DNA of 64,000 nt, taken from assembly GCA_958450365.1 (NCBI GenBank), contig CAUEEP010000740.1, positions 3,571,001-3,635,000 on the forward strand, written 5' to 3'. The notes below the pieces were generated by a model. The model saw nothing but the letters and a program-made list of their open reading frames with translations, made no database searches and was not told the origin of the DNA. Positions 1 to 13,519 of the stretch are shown piece after piece. Both the position numbers and the translations under genes were made by a program. Numbering within the stretch: the stretch's first letter is position 1; each line of letters opens with the position of its first letter. The stretch comes from Mesorhabditis belari (Eukaryota; Nematoda; Chromadorea; Rhabditida; Rhabditidae).

Positions 1-700
1 TACCAGTGTCAAAAGCTGGTCACTGGCACTGGTTACTGGCAAACCGTTGAAAAGATTCCGTGATCGGGATAGGGAATTGCAATTATTTCCCTTGAACGAG
101 GAATTCCTAGTAAGTGTGAAAGTGTGAATATGCAATAAAAAAGAGAAAAACAAAAAATATTGGCTTAGGCTTTAGAAAAAGTGATGACGTGATGATTTAG
201 AGGTCGAATCGCTACTCAAAAAAAACAAGAGCAATCTTTTATCTCTTAACGACTGCCTAACTTTGTTCGAGCATCCCTTTGAGTCAACTTTTCTTCTATT
301 CAACTTTTCAAAAAGTTGCAAAAAGTCAATTTGTGCAAAACTCATTTCGATTTTCGACTTTTTGCACTTCAAAAAGTCGCTTCTTTTCATTTTTTTCGAA
401 GTCTATTCTGCCGAGAGACAAAATTCAATTATCAATCAACAGAACGAAGGCTCAAGGAGACAGACTGCCTTCTTTAGCCGATTATTTGGTGTTTCCTGAA
501 TCAGCAGTTTTTTTGGTGCTTTTTTCTTCTGACCTTTGAAAAGTCTTTTGGCGATTCTTTGGCAAACACTTCCCTTAACACTTCTATTTTACCCAAATTT
601 CACAGCTGATTTCTTGACTTGTAATTAGTTGGAATTGGCACGAAAGTTTTCCAAAATCTGCTCCATTTACTGTCACAATTGTCATGTTATTCCTATAGAA
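1..700. other. 5' flank without a supported gene
   Basis: AT-rich sequence upstream of the nicotinamidase. Overlapping short open frames exist on both strands (about 170-540) but they show no domain, no splice structure and biased low-complexity residues (F, S, K). It is probably the promoter and 5' region of the gene that follows. A TTCCTATAG acceptor lies just before the proposed ATG at 701. Confidence 0.5.
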
Positions 701-2690
701 ATGAAGACCTATTTTCTTAGTTTAATCTCTATTATTTCATCTAAGTGTATCTGTATTCAAAAGGCAGAAAGCAATCAGATGGGATCTCACAATAACAATG
801 AAACGACAAAATTCTATGAGGATTTCCTTGATGATCTTCGACTTTTCAGCGGGGAATCTTTCAATGAAGAAATATGGGGAGATTTGATAGCAGAAATCAC
901 ATTGGTAAGTCAGGGAAAAGTTCATTGATTTAACGGGTTATCTGGGGGTGGGAAAAATGCGACCTTTTTTTGCGCACCTGGACATTTGCGCACCTTTTTT
1001 TTGCTGGAAAAGGCCTTAGGAAAGGTCGTAGAGCTTCAAAAATATTTCCACATAAGGGAATCGTATGCGTAGATTCAGAATTTTGACAAATCAGACCTCG
1101 CTGACACGTCAAATTTGGGCTAAAAGGCAAAAACTACGCAACTTAACGCTTTTCCGCAGTTTTTGCCTTTTAGCCCAAATTTAAGGTGTCAGCGAGGTCT
1201 GATTTGTCAAAATTCGGAATCTACACATACGATTCCCTTATATGGAAATATTTTCGAAGCTCTACGGCCTTGCCTAAGGCCTTTTCCAGCAAAAAAAAGG
1301 TGCGCAAATGTCCAGGTGCGCAAAAAAAAGGTCGCATTTGTCCCACCCCCGGTTATCTTTCATTTTATTGAAAAAAGTATCCAGGCTTTAGAAAACAGTT
1401 TTCACAGTGTAGGGTGGACACTTCTCATAACCCCACTAAGCCAGATAGCCCACGAATCTCATCTTGTTACCACACAAAAAAAAGCCAAAAGCAAAGCCGT
1501 TAAATCGAGAAAAAAATCGTTGTCCTTTTCTAAAACGTGGTTACTTTTTTTTTTTGAAATGAAATTTAGTGTACACGAGGAACACTCACGAATGAATGGT
1601 ACGAGAAATTGAAAGAAAAAGTGATCACACCACTTGCCAATGTAACTTTTGCACAAAATAATACAATACAAAAATTTTAGCTAAAAATTGCTGTGATTGT
1701 TGTGGATTTTCAAAATGATTTCATCAATGGCTCGTTGAGTGTCAAGGTAGAACAAGAAAAAAAAACTTTGGAGAATGAAGAATTTCAGATTGGAGATGCT
1801 CAAGACAACCCTGATGACGCGATTCAACCATTGAATTCTGTGCTTTCAAATGAGGTTTATTGATGAGTGGAATGTTTAATTAATTGCTTTTACAGAAAAT
1901 CGATATTGTTGTGTATACGTTGGATTGGCATCCGAGTAATCATATCTCATTTCTTGACCATGCACGAGATTCCGATCGACGATTAGCCGTGAAAGATCAG
2001 CAAGATTTGCACTTCTTCTCACAAGTGCAATTTGAGCAACCGAATACATCACAGGTAAGTTATCTAGATGCAAATTATTGGGGTTTTCTAAAATATACTA
2101 CCAATATAGAATTTGCAGATTCTTTATCCAACTCACTGTGTCCAAGGATCGTGGGGAGCTGAGCTAGATTCTCGATTAGATATTGTGAATGGCTCACATA
2201 TGGTTCGAAAAGGAACAGATGTCTACGTTGATTCCTATTCGGCTTTCTTCGATAATGCAAAACTCGGAAAGTGAGTTCATTCAAAACAACAAATGATTCA
2301 CCAATTTCCTCTTTCAGAACTCCGTTGGAAGATTTGCTCAAAGACCAAAATATTACAGCCGTCCTTGCTTCAGGATTAGCCTATGATATTTGTGTGGCCT
2401 CTACGTTATTGCACTCATCCGAGCTTGGTTTCCTATCGGCGATAATAACCGATTGCAGGTGGGAGATTGAAATTTTCTTCACATTTGAAGATCGCAAACT
2501 TAGCATAAAAATGAAACCAACTTTCAGCAAAGGACTAAACAAAGATGGGATCAAAAGGGCCGATGAAATGTTCAAAGAGAGAAACATCGCAAGATTGGAC
2601 TCGAAAGATGCGCATTCAGTCATTAACGGAGAGTACAGACCTGTGGAATGGATTCGACTATTGCTAAACCAGATAAAACATCAAAAATGA
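701..2690 (+). CDS. pnc-1: Nicotinamidase (pyrazinamidase/isochorismatase-like hydrolase)
   Basis: Converts nicotinamide to nicotinic acid, the first step of the Preiss-Handler salvage route to NAD. Seven exons are read as 701-904, 1681-1746, 1789-1854, 1896-2054, 2119-2270, 2318-2458 and 2528-2690; they join in frame to 316 residues. The family motifs are present: the catalytic Asp in VVDFQNDF, the metal ligands in LDWHPSNH, the catalytic Lys in MVRKGTDVYVDS and the nucleophile Cys in GLAYDICVAS. The N-terminus has a hydrophobic stretch after the ATG at 701 (MKTYFLSLISII) that could be a signal peptide. A second in-frame ATG at 780 would give a cytosolic form. Intron 1 holds a palindromic MITE. 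AATAAA follows the stop at 2730. C. elegans PNC-1 is known to have secreted and intracellular forms, which fits the two starts. The product is sure; the exact start is less sure. Confidence 0.93.
944..1350. mobile_element. Palindromic MITE, family A copy 1 (hAT-like), in pnc-1 intron 1
   Basis: Long inverted repeat beginning GGGGGTGGGA and ending TCCCACCCCC, with arms meeting near 1145. It is flanked by a perfect 8-bp direct repeat, GGTTATCT, at 936-943 and 1351-1358. Subterminal blocks repeat GTGCGCAAATGTCC and GGTCGCATTTGTCCC. It has no transposase. Short open frames inside it recur in copies 3 and 4 and are an artefact of the repeat. Confidence 0.93.
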
Positions 2691-3231
2691 TGAAAACTAT
2701 GTAATGACTAACAAAGCAATTGTCGAGCAAATAAAACTGCTAAAAGGAGTTTACAAATTAAAACTATATGTCGTAGCCGATTTGCTTTGAAAGCATAGCG
2801 GCTAGCTGATGAAAAATTTTCGCTAGCCGATTTGCTATAGTTTTGGATTTCAGTAATCTCAGAATGACGTTAAGTGATCGTTAAGTGATCCTGATATACC
2901 ATAAGGAACCAGTAATCACCATCGGGAACGTAGGTAGATCAATGAGATCGACTGACTTGGTACCGCTCGTTCTGCTACTGCGTGACAATCGGCTTGATGA
3001 TAACTCCCTTCTTTGGGGTCCCCTTCTTTAACTTACACTGCGGGCAGTTTAACAAAGAAATTGGAAGTAGCTCCTAAAAATTGAAACAAGCTCCGAGAAT
3101 ATCTAATTGGCAAACCGGCTGCAACATACATATGGAAATTAAAATTGCATGACTATGCTCAATTTTTATTATCTTTTTACAATATTTATTAAGGAAACGG
3201 TGAACATGGTAGTAAATAGTGCCAAAATAAC
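2691..3231. other. Convergent 3' spacer with a short inverted repeat
   Basis: Spacer between the convergent nicotinamidase and release-factor-like genes. It holds the AATAAA of pnc-1 (2730-2735) and, on the other strand, an AATAAA at 3165-3170 for the MTRFR-like gene. At about 2760-2852 a short element repeats the end sequence TATATGTCGTAGCCGAT that also borders the element at 55318-55822. No gene was seen. Confidence 0.6.
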
Positions 3232-3768
3232 TCAACTTTGATCATCACTCCGCTCGTTTTCGTATTCAGCTTTCAAACGGCGATGCTTTTCTCGCGCTTT
3301 ATTGGATTTAATTTCTTTCTCCTTCTAAAATTTCATTACTTCTAACTTTCAACACTTGCATAAAAACCTGTAAACGTTTCAACTGTTCCTCATAACAATT
3401 CTCTCCATTTATGTGCCGATCGAGAGCAAATTTCATTCTTTCGAAAGCGATTTCGATGTTCTTGGGTAAAAGTCGAGATTCGTGTACCTGAGAGAGGTGA
3501 GATTAATGAATTTTAAAATAAAGACCTTCACAACTAACCCTGTCGGGTTATGTCTGAGTTGTACAGCATTTTGAGACGTGTTTACTTTCTGTCCACCAGG
3601 ACCCCATCCAGACATGTACTTCTAAAAGAAATATAAAAAGCAACATAATCCAAATACCTGTTCACACTCTTCTGGGTCTACTACAGGAAATTTGTAATCC
3701 TTCAGCTTTCGTTTCACGGAAGCATAACATCTTACATTGCAGACAAATTGTCGAAAATTCAATAGCAT
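3232..3768 (-). CDS. MTRFR/C12orf65-like mitochondrial translation rescue factor (GGQ domain)
   Basis: Four exons on the minus strand join to 139 residues. The N-terminus (MLLNFRQFVCNVRCYASVKR) is basic and amphipathic, as in a mitochondrial presequence. The class-I release-factor GGQ signature sits near residues 43-49 (GWGPGGQKVN) and is followed by NAVQLRHNPTG. The tail is very basic and helical (KSNKAREKHRRLKAEY), like the ribosome-binding tails of ICT1 and C12orf65. It lacks codon-recognition domains, so it should hydrolyse peptidyl-tRNA on stalled mitochondrial ribosomes. The ATG at 3768 follows a TTTCAG acceptor by five bases. The gene lies about 400 bp downstream of NAMPT on the same strand, so the pair may be an operon. 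Confidence 0.85.
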
Positions 3769-4170
3769 GCACTCTGAAAGTCAAGTAGACAAAAACCGTA
3801 GTTAAACTTGTTTTCATAAACCTTAGTGGAAATATGCCTGTTATTATTTGATCAACCAATAGAAATTATATTTATTACAAAATCGAGGAGATCATGAAAC
3901 TAAAACACACTGTGGATAAACCGGTTCGAGGTTATCTTTCTAAAACAAAAGCAAAAATCTTTCTAAAGTTGGGCCTTATGAAAAAGAAAGGTGGCAAGAT
4001 TGAGACGTAGAGAATAGCACAAGGAAGAATAACAACCGGATTAAAATTAGAATAACCGACTATGAAGCTCTTTTGAAAAGGGATCATATAAAAAAGAGAG
4101 ACATTTTGAGCTCAAAACTACACCCGTATAGAGTAAGTGCCAAATACAAAAGAAAAGAAATCGAAAAAAC

Positions 4171-6421
<2,251 letters not shown>

Positions 6422-7351
6422 GGTCTAAATAAAAACATGATTAAGGTAAACAATACAACTAAAGATGAAACATGAAAACTCTTTCATAAAATGATGAAAT
6501 AAGAAGTAAATTTCAAGCAAAAAGCATTGGCACTATTGCCTCATGGAAATTTTCGCGGTAAACCTTGCATAATGTTGAAAGTCTCTGTCCGAACAATTCC
6601 TGAGGAAATCAACGAGAGAAAACTAAAGACGGGATTTGAAAAGGAGAAAAGAAAGAGAGAGGGTAAAGAGGGCCCCAATATTTTCGGTTCTTTGATGTTA
6701 AAAGGTTGATTTAACTTGATAATTTAAGACATTTATAACGAGCAAACCGCTAATTGGAAGAAATTTTTGAGAAAAGGAATGATGATTCGATTTAACCCTC
6801 AACCTTGTCGAAAAGGAATGATGATTGGATTTAACCCTCAACCTGTCGTTTTGAGAAATGACAATTTTGTGGGATTTTCTTTACATGGAGTATACTGCCG
6901 ATCTGGCTACAGTTGGTTTCATTCGATAGCTCTGATTAATATCTAACAATGAAACCAACTGTAATACTTTAACTGAATGCTTTCGTCGCTTTGCATATTA
7001 AACTAAATACAAACCAAATTTCCGAAGTAAAAGTCCCCAATTCCAAGCTTTTAAAAATGAAAAAAGTTTCAATCCAAAAATGAAACAAAAATACCCAACT
7101 GTGGAAATTTTCTTCACGAATTTCTTCTCTCCAAATTAACAATTGTGCATTACGATTTCAAACGCGCTCTAACACGATAAAAACAAATGAAAAAAGAGAA
7201 GAAAAGACCGTCCGAACTGTCATCAATGATTCATAAGAGGGACAATAACACGCCGAAAAAAGGGAAACAGCCTTTTTTATGTATGTATACTTTATTCGGC
7301 AAATGAATAAGCAGACGAGCAAAATACACGGAATAGAAAAGAAGGAAAATA

Positions 7352-8004
7352 CAGTCATGTGCAAAAGTCTCTTAACACTCAATTTTCTAAAAAGTTTCTT
7401 CAATTTTCTTTGATAAAGTTCATGACGCTCTTTAAGCTATTAATAGTTTTAGTTACACAAATATACCGTAAATACTGTAATAGTACCCCACCCCCATAAT
7501 GACGGTGCAGAGTGTCGCGTAGTCTAGCTTTGAACGAGTTTTTCTCGACACTGGTTTATGCTACAATGCGCGCTTAAGGAGCAAAAAATAGCCCTGAATT
7601 TCAGCTATTTTTTGATACCAAAAACGCTTTTTTTGAAAGTACGGGTGCTTTGCAAAAAATGAAATACTAAAAAACTTTTGCGACTACCCGACTGTACGAG
7701 GGCGGTGGGGTACTATTACAGTATTTACGGAATGTACAATTTATTTACACAAACGCTGTCGCTATACAAAACTTATTCATCGAGAAAAAAATATAATTGT
7801 CAAAACACCCCTGAAAATCGTGGTGCAAAACACAAAACACGTCTTTTAACACAAGACGAAATTAACTTATAATCAATATTTTGTTGGCCCTCCTTTTGCC
7901 AAAAGTACTTCTTTAACACGAGTAGGCATCGATCGAACTTTATCAAAGAAAATCGATGTAACTTTTTCGAAAATTGAGTGTTAAAAGACTTTTGCACATG
8001 ACTG
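7352..8004. mobile_element. Non-autonomous Tc1/mariner-type element with a nested MITE
   Basis: Terminal inverted repeats begin CAGTCATGTGCAAAAGTCT and extend about 40 bp through CACTCAATTTTC. A TA dinucleotide borders each end (7350-7351 and 8005-8006), the target duplication of Tc1/mariner elements. No transposase frame remains. The right half contains a block (CCTCCTTTTGCCAAAAGTA) resembling subterminal sequence of Tc1-like elements. A family B MITE (7464-7731) has inserted within it, so the Tc1-like insertion is older. Confidence 0.85.
7464..7731. mobile_element. MITE family B copy 1
   Basis: About 268 bp with inverted ends TACCGTAAATACTGTAATAG and CTATTACAGTATTTACGG. Internal blocks CATAATGACGGTGC, AGTCTAGCTTTGAACGAG and TTCAGCTATTTTTTGATACC are shared with the copies at 8982 and 14547. 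No coding capacity. Confidence 0.88.
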
Positions 8005-8764
8005 TAGAACTGACTGTGGAATTCAATATTATCTGTGGAATTTAATGTGTTTTTCTTGTTACACAAAAACACTCTTAGATCGAAAATATTATTTGCCATG
8101 ATTAGCGAAATTGGTCAGCTGACTAGGAGAAAATGTGATATGGAAACTCATTTTTGTATTGAGTTAACGACTTTTCAAAATCTACTAGACACAGGCAGCA
8201 AATCGGCTTATCAGAGTGATAGGATTGATTAGACTAGAATTTTTCGGATCAGGTGGACCTGATAATGAGAGTAGAGCTTATACAAAGCTTCCAAGTAACT
8301 GTTTCAGTTTTGAATTCACTCCAGACAAAGCCCAAAATCCAGCTGATCTAGTTTTTGGAATACCTTTGGATTAGCTAGATCGGGTTCTAGATCTGTTGGA
8401 TCTGTTAGAACTTCAAATCAACCCAAGTCCGAATCGAACTTTACCCAAATCTGTACCCTTTATTTTATCCATACTGTCTCTTGCATGACTTTGACATCAT
8501 ATAATATCCAATAAGAACAAAATGTTGACTTTATGAGTACAGAGAGAAGAAAGAAGTCCCCTCCGCACTTCGTAAATCTCTCTGTGTCGATGTTTGCAAT
8601 GTCTCGCACTTAAGATTTCTAACCAAGAGCGGATGCAAGTCCCAAACAGAAAAAAAGTGTGCCCAGGTATCGATCTCTGAGATTTGCGAAGAGAGACAGA
8701 AAAAAAGAAGAGAACAATCCGATCTTCTTGTACACAGACGATTCAGCTAAAGAGACATGTAGTT

Positions 8765-11700
8765 ATGTACCGAATTCCATTTGTGATCATATTCAGTTTA
8801 CTCAATTTTGCTGTTTATTCCGATAAAAATGAGGGTCGTTTGTACGCGCAAATTCTCGAAGACTATGAGCCTTTGGAAAGACCGGTGGAAAACTCATCGC
8901 AAGCAGTTGTCGTCAAAATGGGACTCTCTCTACAAAGCATCATTTCTGTGGTTTGTTAGAAAATCTTCGATAACCCATAGCTACCGTAAATACTGTAATA
9001 GTTCCTCCCCCCGCCCATAATGACGGTGCGGAGTGTTGCGTAGTCTAGCTTTGAACGAGTTTTTCTCGACACTGGTTTATGCTACAATGCGGGTTTAGGT
9101 ATCAAAAAATAGCCCTGAATTTCAGCTATTTTTTGATACCAAAGATACATTTTTTTGAAAGTACGGGCGCTTTGAAAAAAATGAAATACTAAAAAACTTT
9201 TGCGACTACGCGACTGTACTATTACAGTATTTACGGTAAGTTATTTATAAAACTATTTATGGTATTTACCGATTACACGCCCGGAGAAATAACAAAATAG
9301 CAGATTTAGATAGAGTATATGAACAAAAGTTTTGCGGTTCTTGGTCATCTACTCAAAAACTCAAGTTACTCAAAAAAATGAAACCGGTATGATGCAATTA
9401 AATGCTAATTTGTTACCTTTCCTGGCGTGTAATCGGTAAGCACCCTATTTATTGTTAAAACTATTTTAAAACCAAATTCTTTCAGTTTCATTTGCGCTTT
9501 GACTTAAAAATTTTGAACTTCAAATATAGCTTTGAAACTTTAAATATCCCTAACTTTTTAAGGCACTTAAAAAATACTTTTAAAGACTTTAAAGACTCAG
9601 ACTTTTAAAGATAAAAACTCAGACTTTTAAAGACTTTAGAGACTCAGACTTTTAAAGACTTTAAAGACTCAGCCTTTTAAAAAATCATTTCCAGGATGAA
9701 AAGAATCAGCTTGTCGACGTGAATGCTTGGCTTAAATTGGTATTAAAACAAAACTCTAATGATAATCTTAAAATCCTAGACTTGGCACGATTACCATCTA
9801 ATGTGGGACAAAAAAGCGCATGGAGGAGTCTCAGATCTTCGCTTTAAAAAAGTCTACTTGATAAATGAAAAAGAAAAAGACAAAAGAAATTCAGAGCCAA
9901 ATCTGGACTCCAGACATTTTGATGTATAACAGTGCTGATCCACAATTCGACTCAATGCACGCCTCAAATGTTCTCGTTTATCCAGATGGAAATTGTTTAT
10001 GGGTGCCTCCAGGCTTGTGAATTATAATTATAAATTAACTTTTTATCTTTTTTTTATCCAGTTTTAAACATTCAGCACGATTACCGTAAGCTATAATTGC
10101 GTAAGCTATGATTCTTTTAGCAATCTTTCGATTGAGTTGCACGATCCAAGTTGTTTGGTTCCCATTTGATATGCAATATTGTAAAATGAAGGTGAGAACA
10201 GATTTTAAAAAGAAAATAGAACAATATAAACTAAAAAAGATATAGAAAAATGAATATAGAACTATTTTCAGTTTGGTTCTTGGACTTTTGATGGAACAAA
10301 GCTTGAATTGCAAGTGGATGATGACGGATTGGAGACGTCAACTTTTATGAGTAATGGAGAATGGAAATTGATTCGTGAGTAAAAAAAAAACAACAACATA
10401 AATATAGTTATTTTTAAATAAAAATATTACAAACAACTATTTAAAGATCAAAAGCTTCAGTTAAAAGTTAATTTTTTAGACACAAATGCTCAGAGAAACA
10501 TACAATACTATGAATGCTGTCTCGAGCCATATTATGATGTTGTTTTCACTTTTGTTATTCATCGACGCTCACTTTATTACGGTAATTAAAGCGGATCTTT
10601 ACGATTATCGGGGGATCGGCCTTTTTTGCCAACTTGAAGCTCATTTTTGAAAGGGTACTCCGGTCTAAGGAAAGACTGTAATAGCACCCCACCCCCATAA
10701 TGACGGTGCGGAGTGTCGCGTAGTGTTAAATTGGGCACCCGTTTTTCACGTCTTTTTAAGTCTGATTTTCACCTTTTTTTTTAAAGTTATTCTTTTAGAA
10801 TGTAATGTTTTCTATTAAAAAAACAAAAGATATTTATGATTGCTGCTAAATTTGAGAAAATACATGCAAAAGAAAAGAACGCAAGTGCTAAAATGCAATT
10901 AGACGGAACCTTTTTATACTTTTCGCCCAAATATCCACGTTTTAGGGTGGGATGGAAGACAAACATTGTGTTTTTTTCATTTCTCGATTGAAAACCTTGT
11001 TTCTCTTATAGGAAATAGTTGTAGAGAAGACTAAAATGCATCGAATTAGATATATATGATCGCAATCGAATTAGATCGCAATTCTTGAAAGACAACTTTT
11101 AGGCCGGAGTACCCCTTTAAGCACCTTAAACTTGTCAGATCATAAAGTTTTAATAGAATTTAGATAGCTTATAACGTCAACTTTCAGAAACTATTTGTTT
11201 CATCAAAAGTTATTAACAAAAATCTATCTAAAATCGGGTTGCAAGTTAGCGAGAACCTCGATCCCCCCGATAACCATTAAATTTCATTTATTTTCATTTT
11301 TCAAGTTCATTAAATCATATATTTTTGATTAATCAATTTATTTTAAGGGTTTAATTTGATAATCCCTTGTATTTTGATTACAATGCTTACTTTAATCGGT
11401 TTCACTCTTCCACCAGATGCCGGCGAAAAAATGTCACTTCGTAAGTGAAAATAAGAAATAAGAATAAATAACAATAAATAACAATTAAAAATATAAACAA
11501 TAAAACAATAAACTAAACAATAAACTAAACAATAAACTAAACAATAAACTAAACAATAAAATAAACAATAAAATAAACAATAAACTAAACAATAAACGAA
11601 AAAATCACCTTTCAGAAATCACAATCATGCTCTCGATTTGTATTTTTCAAAATTATGTCACAGAACTTTCACCGCCAACTTCGGAAGCGATACCATTTCT

Positions 11701-13409
11701 AGGTTTATCTCTTTGCCAAGATTACGATAGTTTTAGAAAGCAGATTAGCTGAGATTTTATTCAATTACTTAAGAATTTCTTTAATTCAGGTGCATTTTTT
11801 GCTTTATGCATGTCCACGTGTGCGGGTTCGGTCGTTTTCACGGCACTCGCCCTCAATCTTCATAACAGAAATTCGAAAACCCATGAAATGGGTCATTTAG
11901 TAAGAATTCTGATTTCATTTAGCATTGAATATTCTCGATTTACAAAGAATTTACAAAGAAATTTAGTTCCGAAAAGTTTTCCTTGAATGGTTACCGTATT
12001 TGTTAATGATGAGAAGACCTGGATGGACGGCCACGAAAAGAACAATGAAAAAAGATGAAGAGCCAAAAGTTGCCGAGTAAGTTGATGGAATTGATAAGAA
12101 TTGATAAGAATTGATAAGAATTGATAAGAATTGATAAGAATTGATAAGAATTGATAAGAATTGATCAGAATTGATAAGAATTGATAAGAATTGATAAGAA
12201 TTGATAAGAATTGATAAGAATTGATCAGAATTGATCAGAATTGATAAGAATTGATAAGAATTGATAAGAATTGATAAAAATTGATAAGAATTGATAAGAA
12301 TTGATAATCAATTGAATGTTATCTAAGATTTCAGCTTATTGAAAACTTTAGAATCGATCAATGTGTGTCAACTTTATTAGCAAAACTTTTGGTCGATAGT
12401 CCAGTGAGCTCTCCGCGATGGCAATTAGAAGATGAGACTGATCCAAAAAGGTTATTAATACATGAAAATATTTAATTATTAGATAGTAAATGTGAGTTTT
12501 AATATATTCATGATATTTAGGCAATCGTTAAGCAAAGATTGCCATACGGGCTCATGGTTGCCTACATATTCGACAATTGGAAAAGAAGGCGGAGTACCGG
12601 GCGGAGCAATTGCTCAATTACTCATCTTACAACAAATTTATTATAATTTAGCTGTAAGTTATTTTAATAATTCTTTAGAATTATCATTTTTCAGAGTATT
12701 AATGCTCATTTCGAAGAACAAGAAGAAAATAAACAAGTTGAGGTGAGAACAATGGAGAGTTTGACTTGCTTATCGGTCAAAGTTAATGCAGAATAGAAAT
12801 AGAAGATTCATAAAGTAAGGAACATTAGAAAAAGTTAGAAAAATAATCAGCTTATCTGTGATTTTAACTGACAGAGATTGAGCTTGCATACTTTATCAGA
12901 CATTTACGGTAACAAATACGACAATGGCTCGTTTTTTAAAAGACATCTATTTTGGTGGTGAAGAGCCGGGTATTTCCTTCTCTTCTCCATTGTATTTCCT
13001 CTTTCGTCTCACGTCAAGAGAGACCGGATAGTTCAGTGGTTAAAGAATCTGCCCAGAAGCATCTAATGTCTCTTCCGTGGTCGGAAGAGATATTAGATGC
13101 TTCTTCCTCTTTCGTCTCTCGCCAAGAGAGACCGCTCAGTGGTTAAAGAATCTGCCCAGAAGCATCTAATATCTCTTCCCCTCTCCGGAAATCTTTCTTT
13201 CTTAAATCTTCACTTAATCATTTTGCCATCATCTCATACCCCTTTTATTATTCTTTACTTTATGTAATGAGCTCAAAATTTAGGATGACTGGAAATTTGC
13301 CTCAACTGTCGTCGATCGAGTGTGTCTTTTCTCATTTTCAGCTTTCATTCTTTTCTCGACAGCTTCTTTATTTCTCTCGGTTCCCCAAGTGTTAGACACT
13401 ATTTTGTGA
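8765..13409 (+). CDS. Nicotinic acetylcholine receptor alpha-type subunit (Cys-loop ligand-gated ion channel)
   Basis: Plasma-membrane cation channel subunit. It starts with a signal peptide ([19 protein letters not shown]). The extracellular domain follows: [33 protein letters not shown], then a Cys-loop with 13 residues between cysteines ([15 protein letters not shown]) and GSWTFDG. The vicinal cysteine pair in [10 protein letters not shown] marks an alpha subunit. TM1 is in [17 protein letters not shown]2 in [16 protein letters not shown] followed by [11 protein letters not shown], and TM3 in [19 protein letters not shown]4 lies in a last exon starting [16 protein letters not shown] and ending at TGA 13407-13409. 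Exon edges near 10080-10145 and at 12340 are ambiguous. Introns carry MITEs, a 10-bp minisatellite and tRNA-like fragments. It fits the nematode ACR-16/DEG-3-type groups, but I cannot place it in one. Confidence 0.92.
8982..9238. mobile_element. MITE family B copy 2, in receptor intron 1
   Basis: TACCGTAAATACTGTAATAG at the left and ACTATTACAGTATTTACGGTA at the right, with the internal blocks of copy 1. About 257 bp, same orientation as copy 1. It lies about 45 bp after the first exon's splice donor. Confidence 0.88.
9267..9438. mobile_element. Small inverted-repeat element (TACCGATTACACGCC ends)
   Basis: A 172-bp segment bounded by TACCGATTACACGCC and its reverse complement GGCGTGTAATCGGTA, inside receptor intron 1. 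The interior shows no coding sequence. It resembles a MITE, but only one copy is visible here. Confidence 0.6.
9575..9685. repeat. Imperfect tandem repeat (CAGACTTTTAAAGACTTTAAAGACT)
   Basis: Several imperfect units of about 20-30 bp built from GACTTTAAAGACTCAGACTTTTAAA, in receptor intron 1 just before the exon starting GATGAAAAGAATCAG. Confidence 0.7.
10673..10725. mobile_element. MITE family B fragment
   Basis: CTGTAATAGCACCCCACCCCCATAATGACGGTGCGGAGTGTCGCGTAGT matches the left end of family B (read here in pieces), then similarity stops. It is a truncated copy inside the long intron between the YECC exon and the TM1 exon. Confidence 0.75.
11499..11597. repeat. Tandem repeat AAACAATAAACT
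   Basis: About eight 12-bp units (AAACAATAAACT, with AAATA variants), in the receptor intron between the TM1 and TM2 exons. Confidence 0.85.
12085..12306. repeat. 10-bp minisatellite (TTGATAAGAA)n in a receptor intron
   Basis: About 22 nearly perfect copies of TTGATAAGAA, a few with TTGATCAGAA. The array fills most of the intron between the exon ending PKVAE and the exon beginning with the QLIENF region. Confidence 0.95.
13000..13178. repeat. Duplicated tRNA-like fragment with internal hairpin
   Basis: Two direct copies of a unit that includes CTTTCGTCTC.C..CAAGAGAGACCG, CAGTGGTTAAAGAATCTGCC and CAGAAGCATCTAAT. The part GGATAGTTCAGTGGTTAAAG resembles a tRNA D-arm/A-box. No T-arm/B-box is seen. 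Between the copies GAAGCATCTAAT and ATTAGATGCTTC form a hairpin. It lies in the last intron of the receptor gene. Confidence 0.6.
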
Positions 13410-13426
13410 TAAAAAAAAAGAGATTT

Positions 13427-13442
13427 AATAAAGATTTTTATT
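13427..13442. terminator. Back-to-back polyadenylation signals of two convergent genes
   Basis: AATAAA (13427-13432, + strand) lies 18 bases after the receptor stop. TTTATT (13437-13442), an AATAAA on the minus strand, serves the GPCR gene. Only four bases separate them, so the two transcripts should overlap at their 3' ends. Confidence 0.7.
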
Positions 13443-13519
13443 ACAAAACAATCAATAAACATGTACAGAAGAAATACCCGTTCGTTACCCGATCAAAATG
13501 ATATAAGGATCAAAATGGA

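Larger units (their letters stand above)
6422..8764. other. Repeat-rich spacer between NAMPT and the acetylcholine receptor gene
   Basis: No supported coding region. A 40-bp direct repeat (GGAATGATGATT.GATTTAACCCTCAACC) occurs at about 6775-6803 and 6814-6842. A short inverted repeat, ACAGTTGGTTTCATT / AATGAAACCAACTGT, spans 6909-6962. A Tc1-like element with a MITE inside it occupies 7352-8004. The rest probably contains the divergent promoters of NAMPT and the receptor gene. Confidence 0.5.

Noticed and set aside
930..1612. Frames beginning MPFSPNL.CQRGLIC on both strands, recurring at 50033-50616 and 58032-58471
   Set aside because: Identical peptides arise because all lie in the arms of the same palindromic MITE. 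They are not a gene family.
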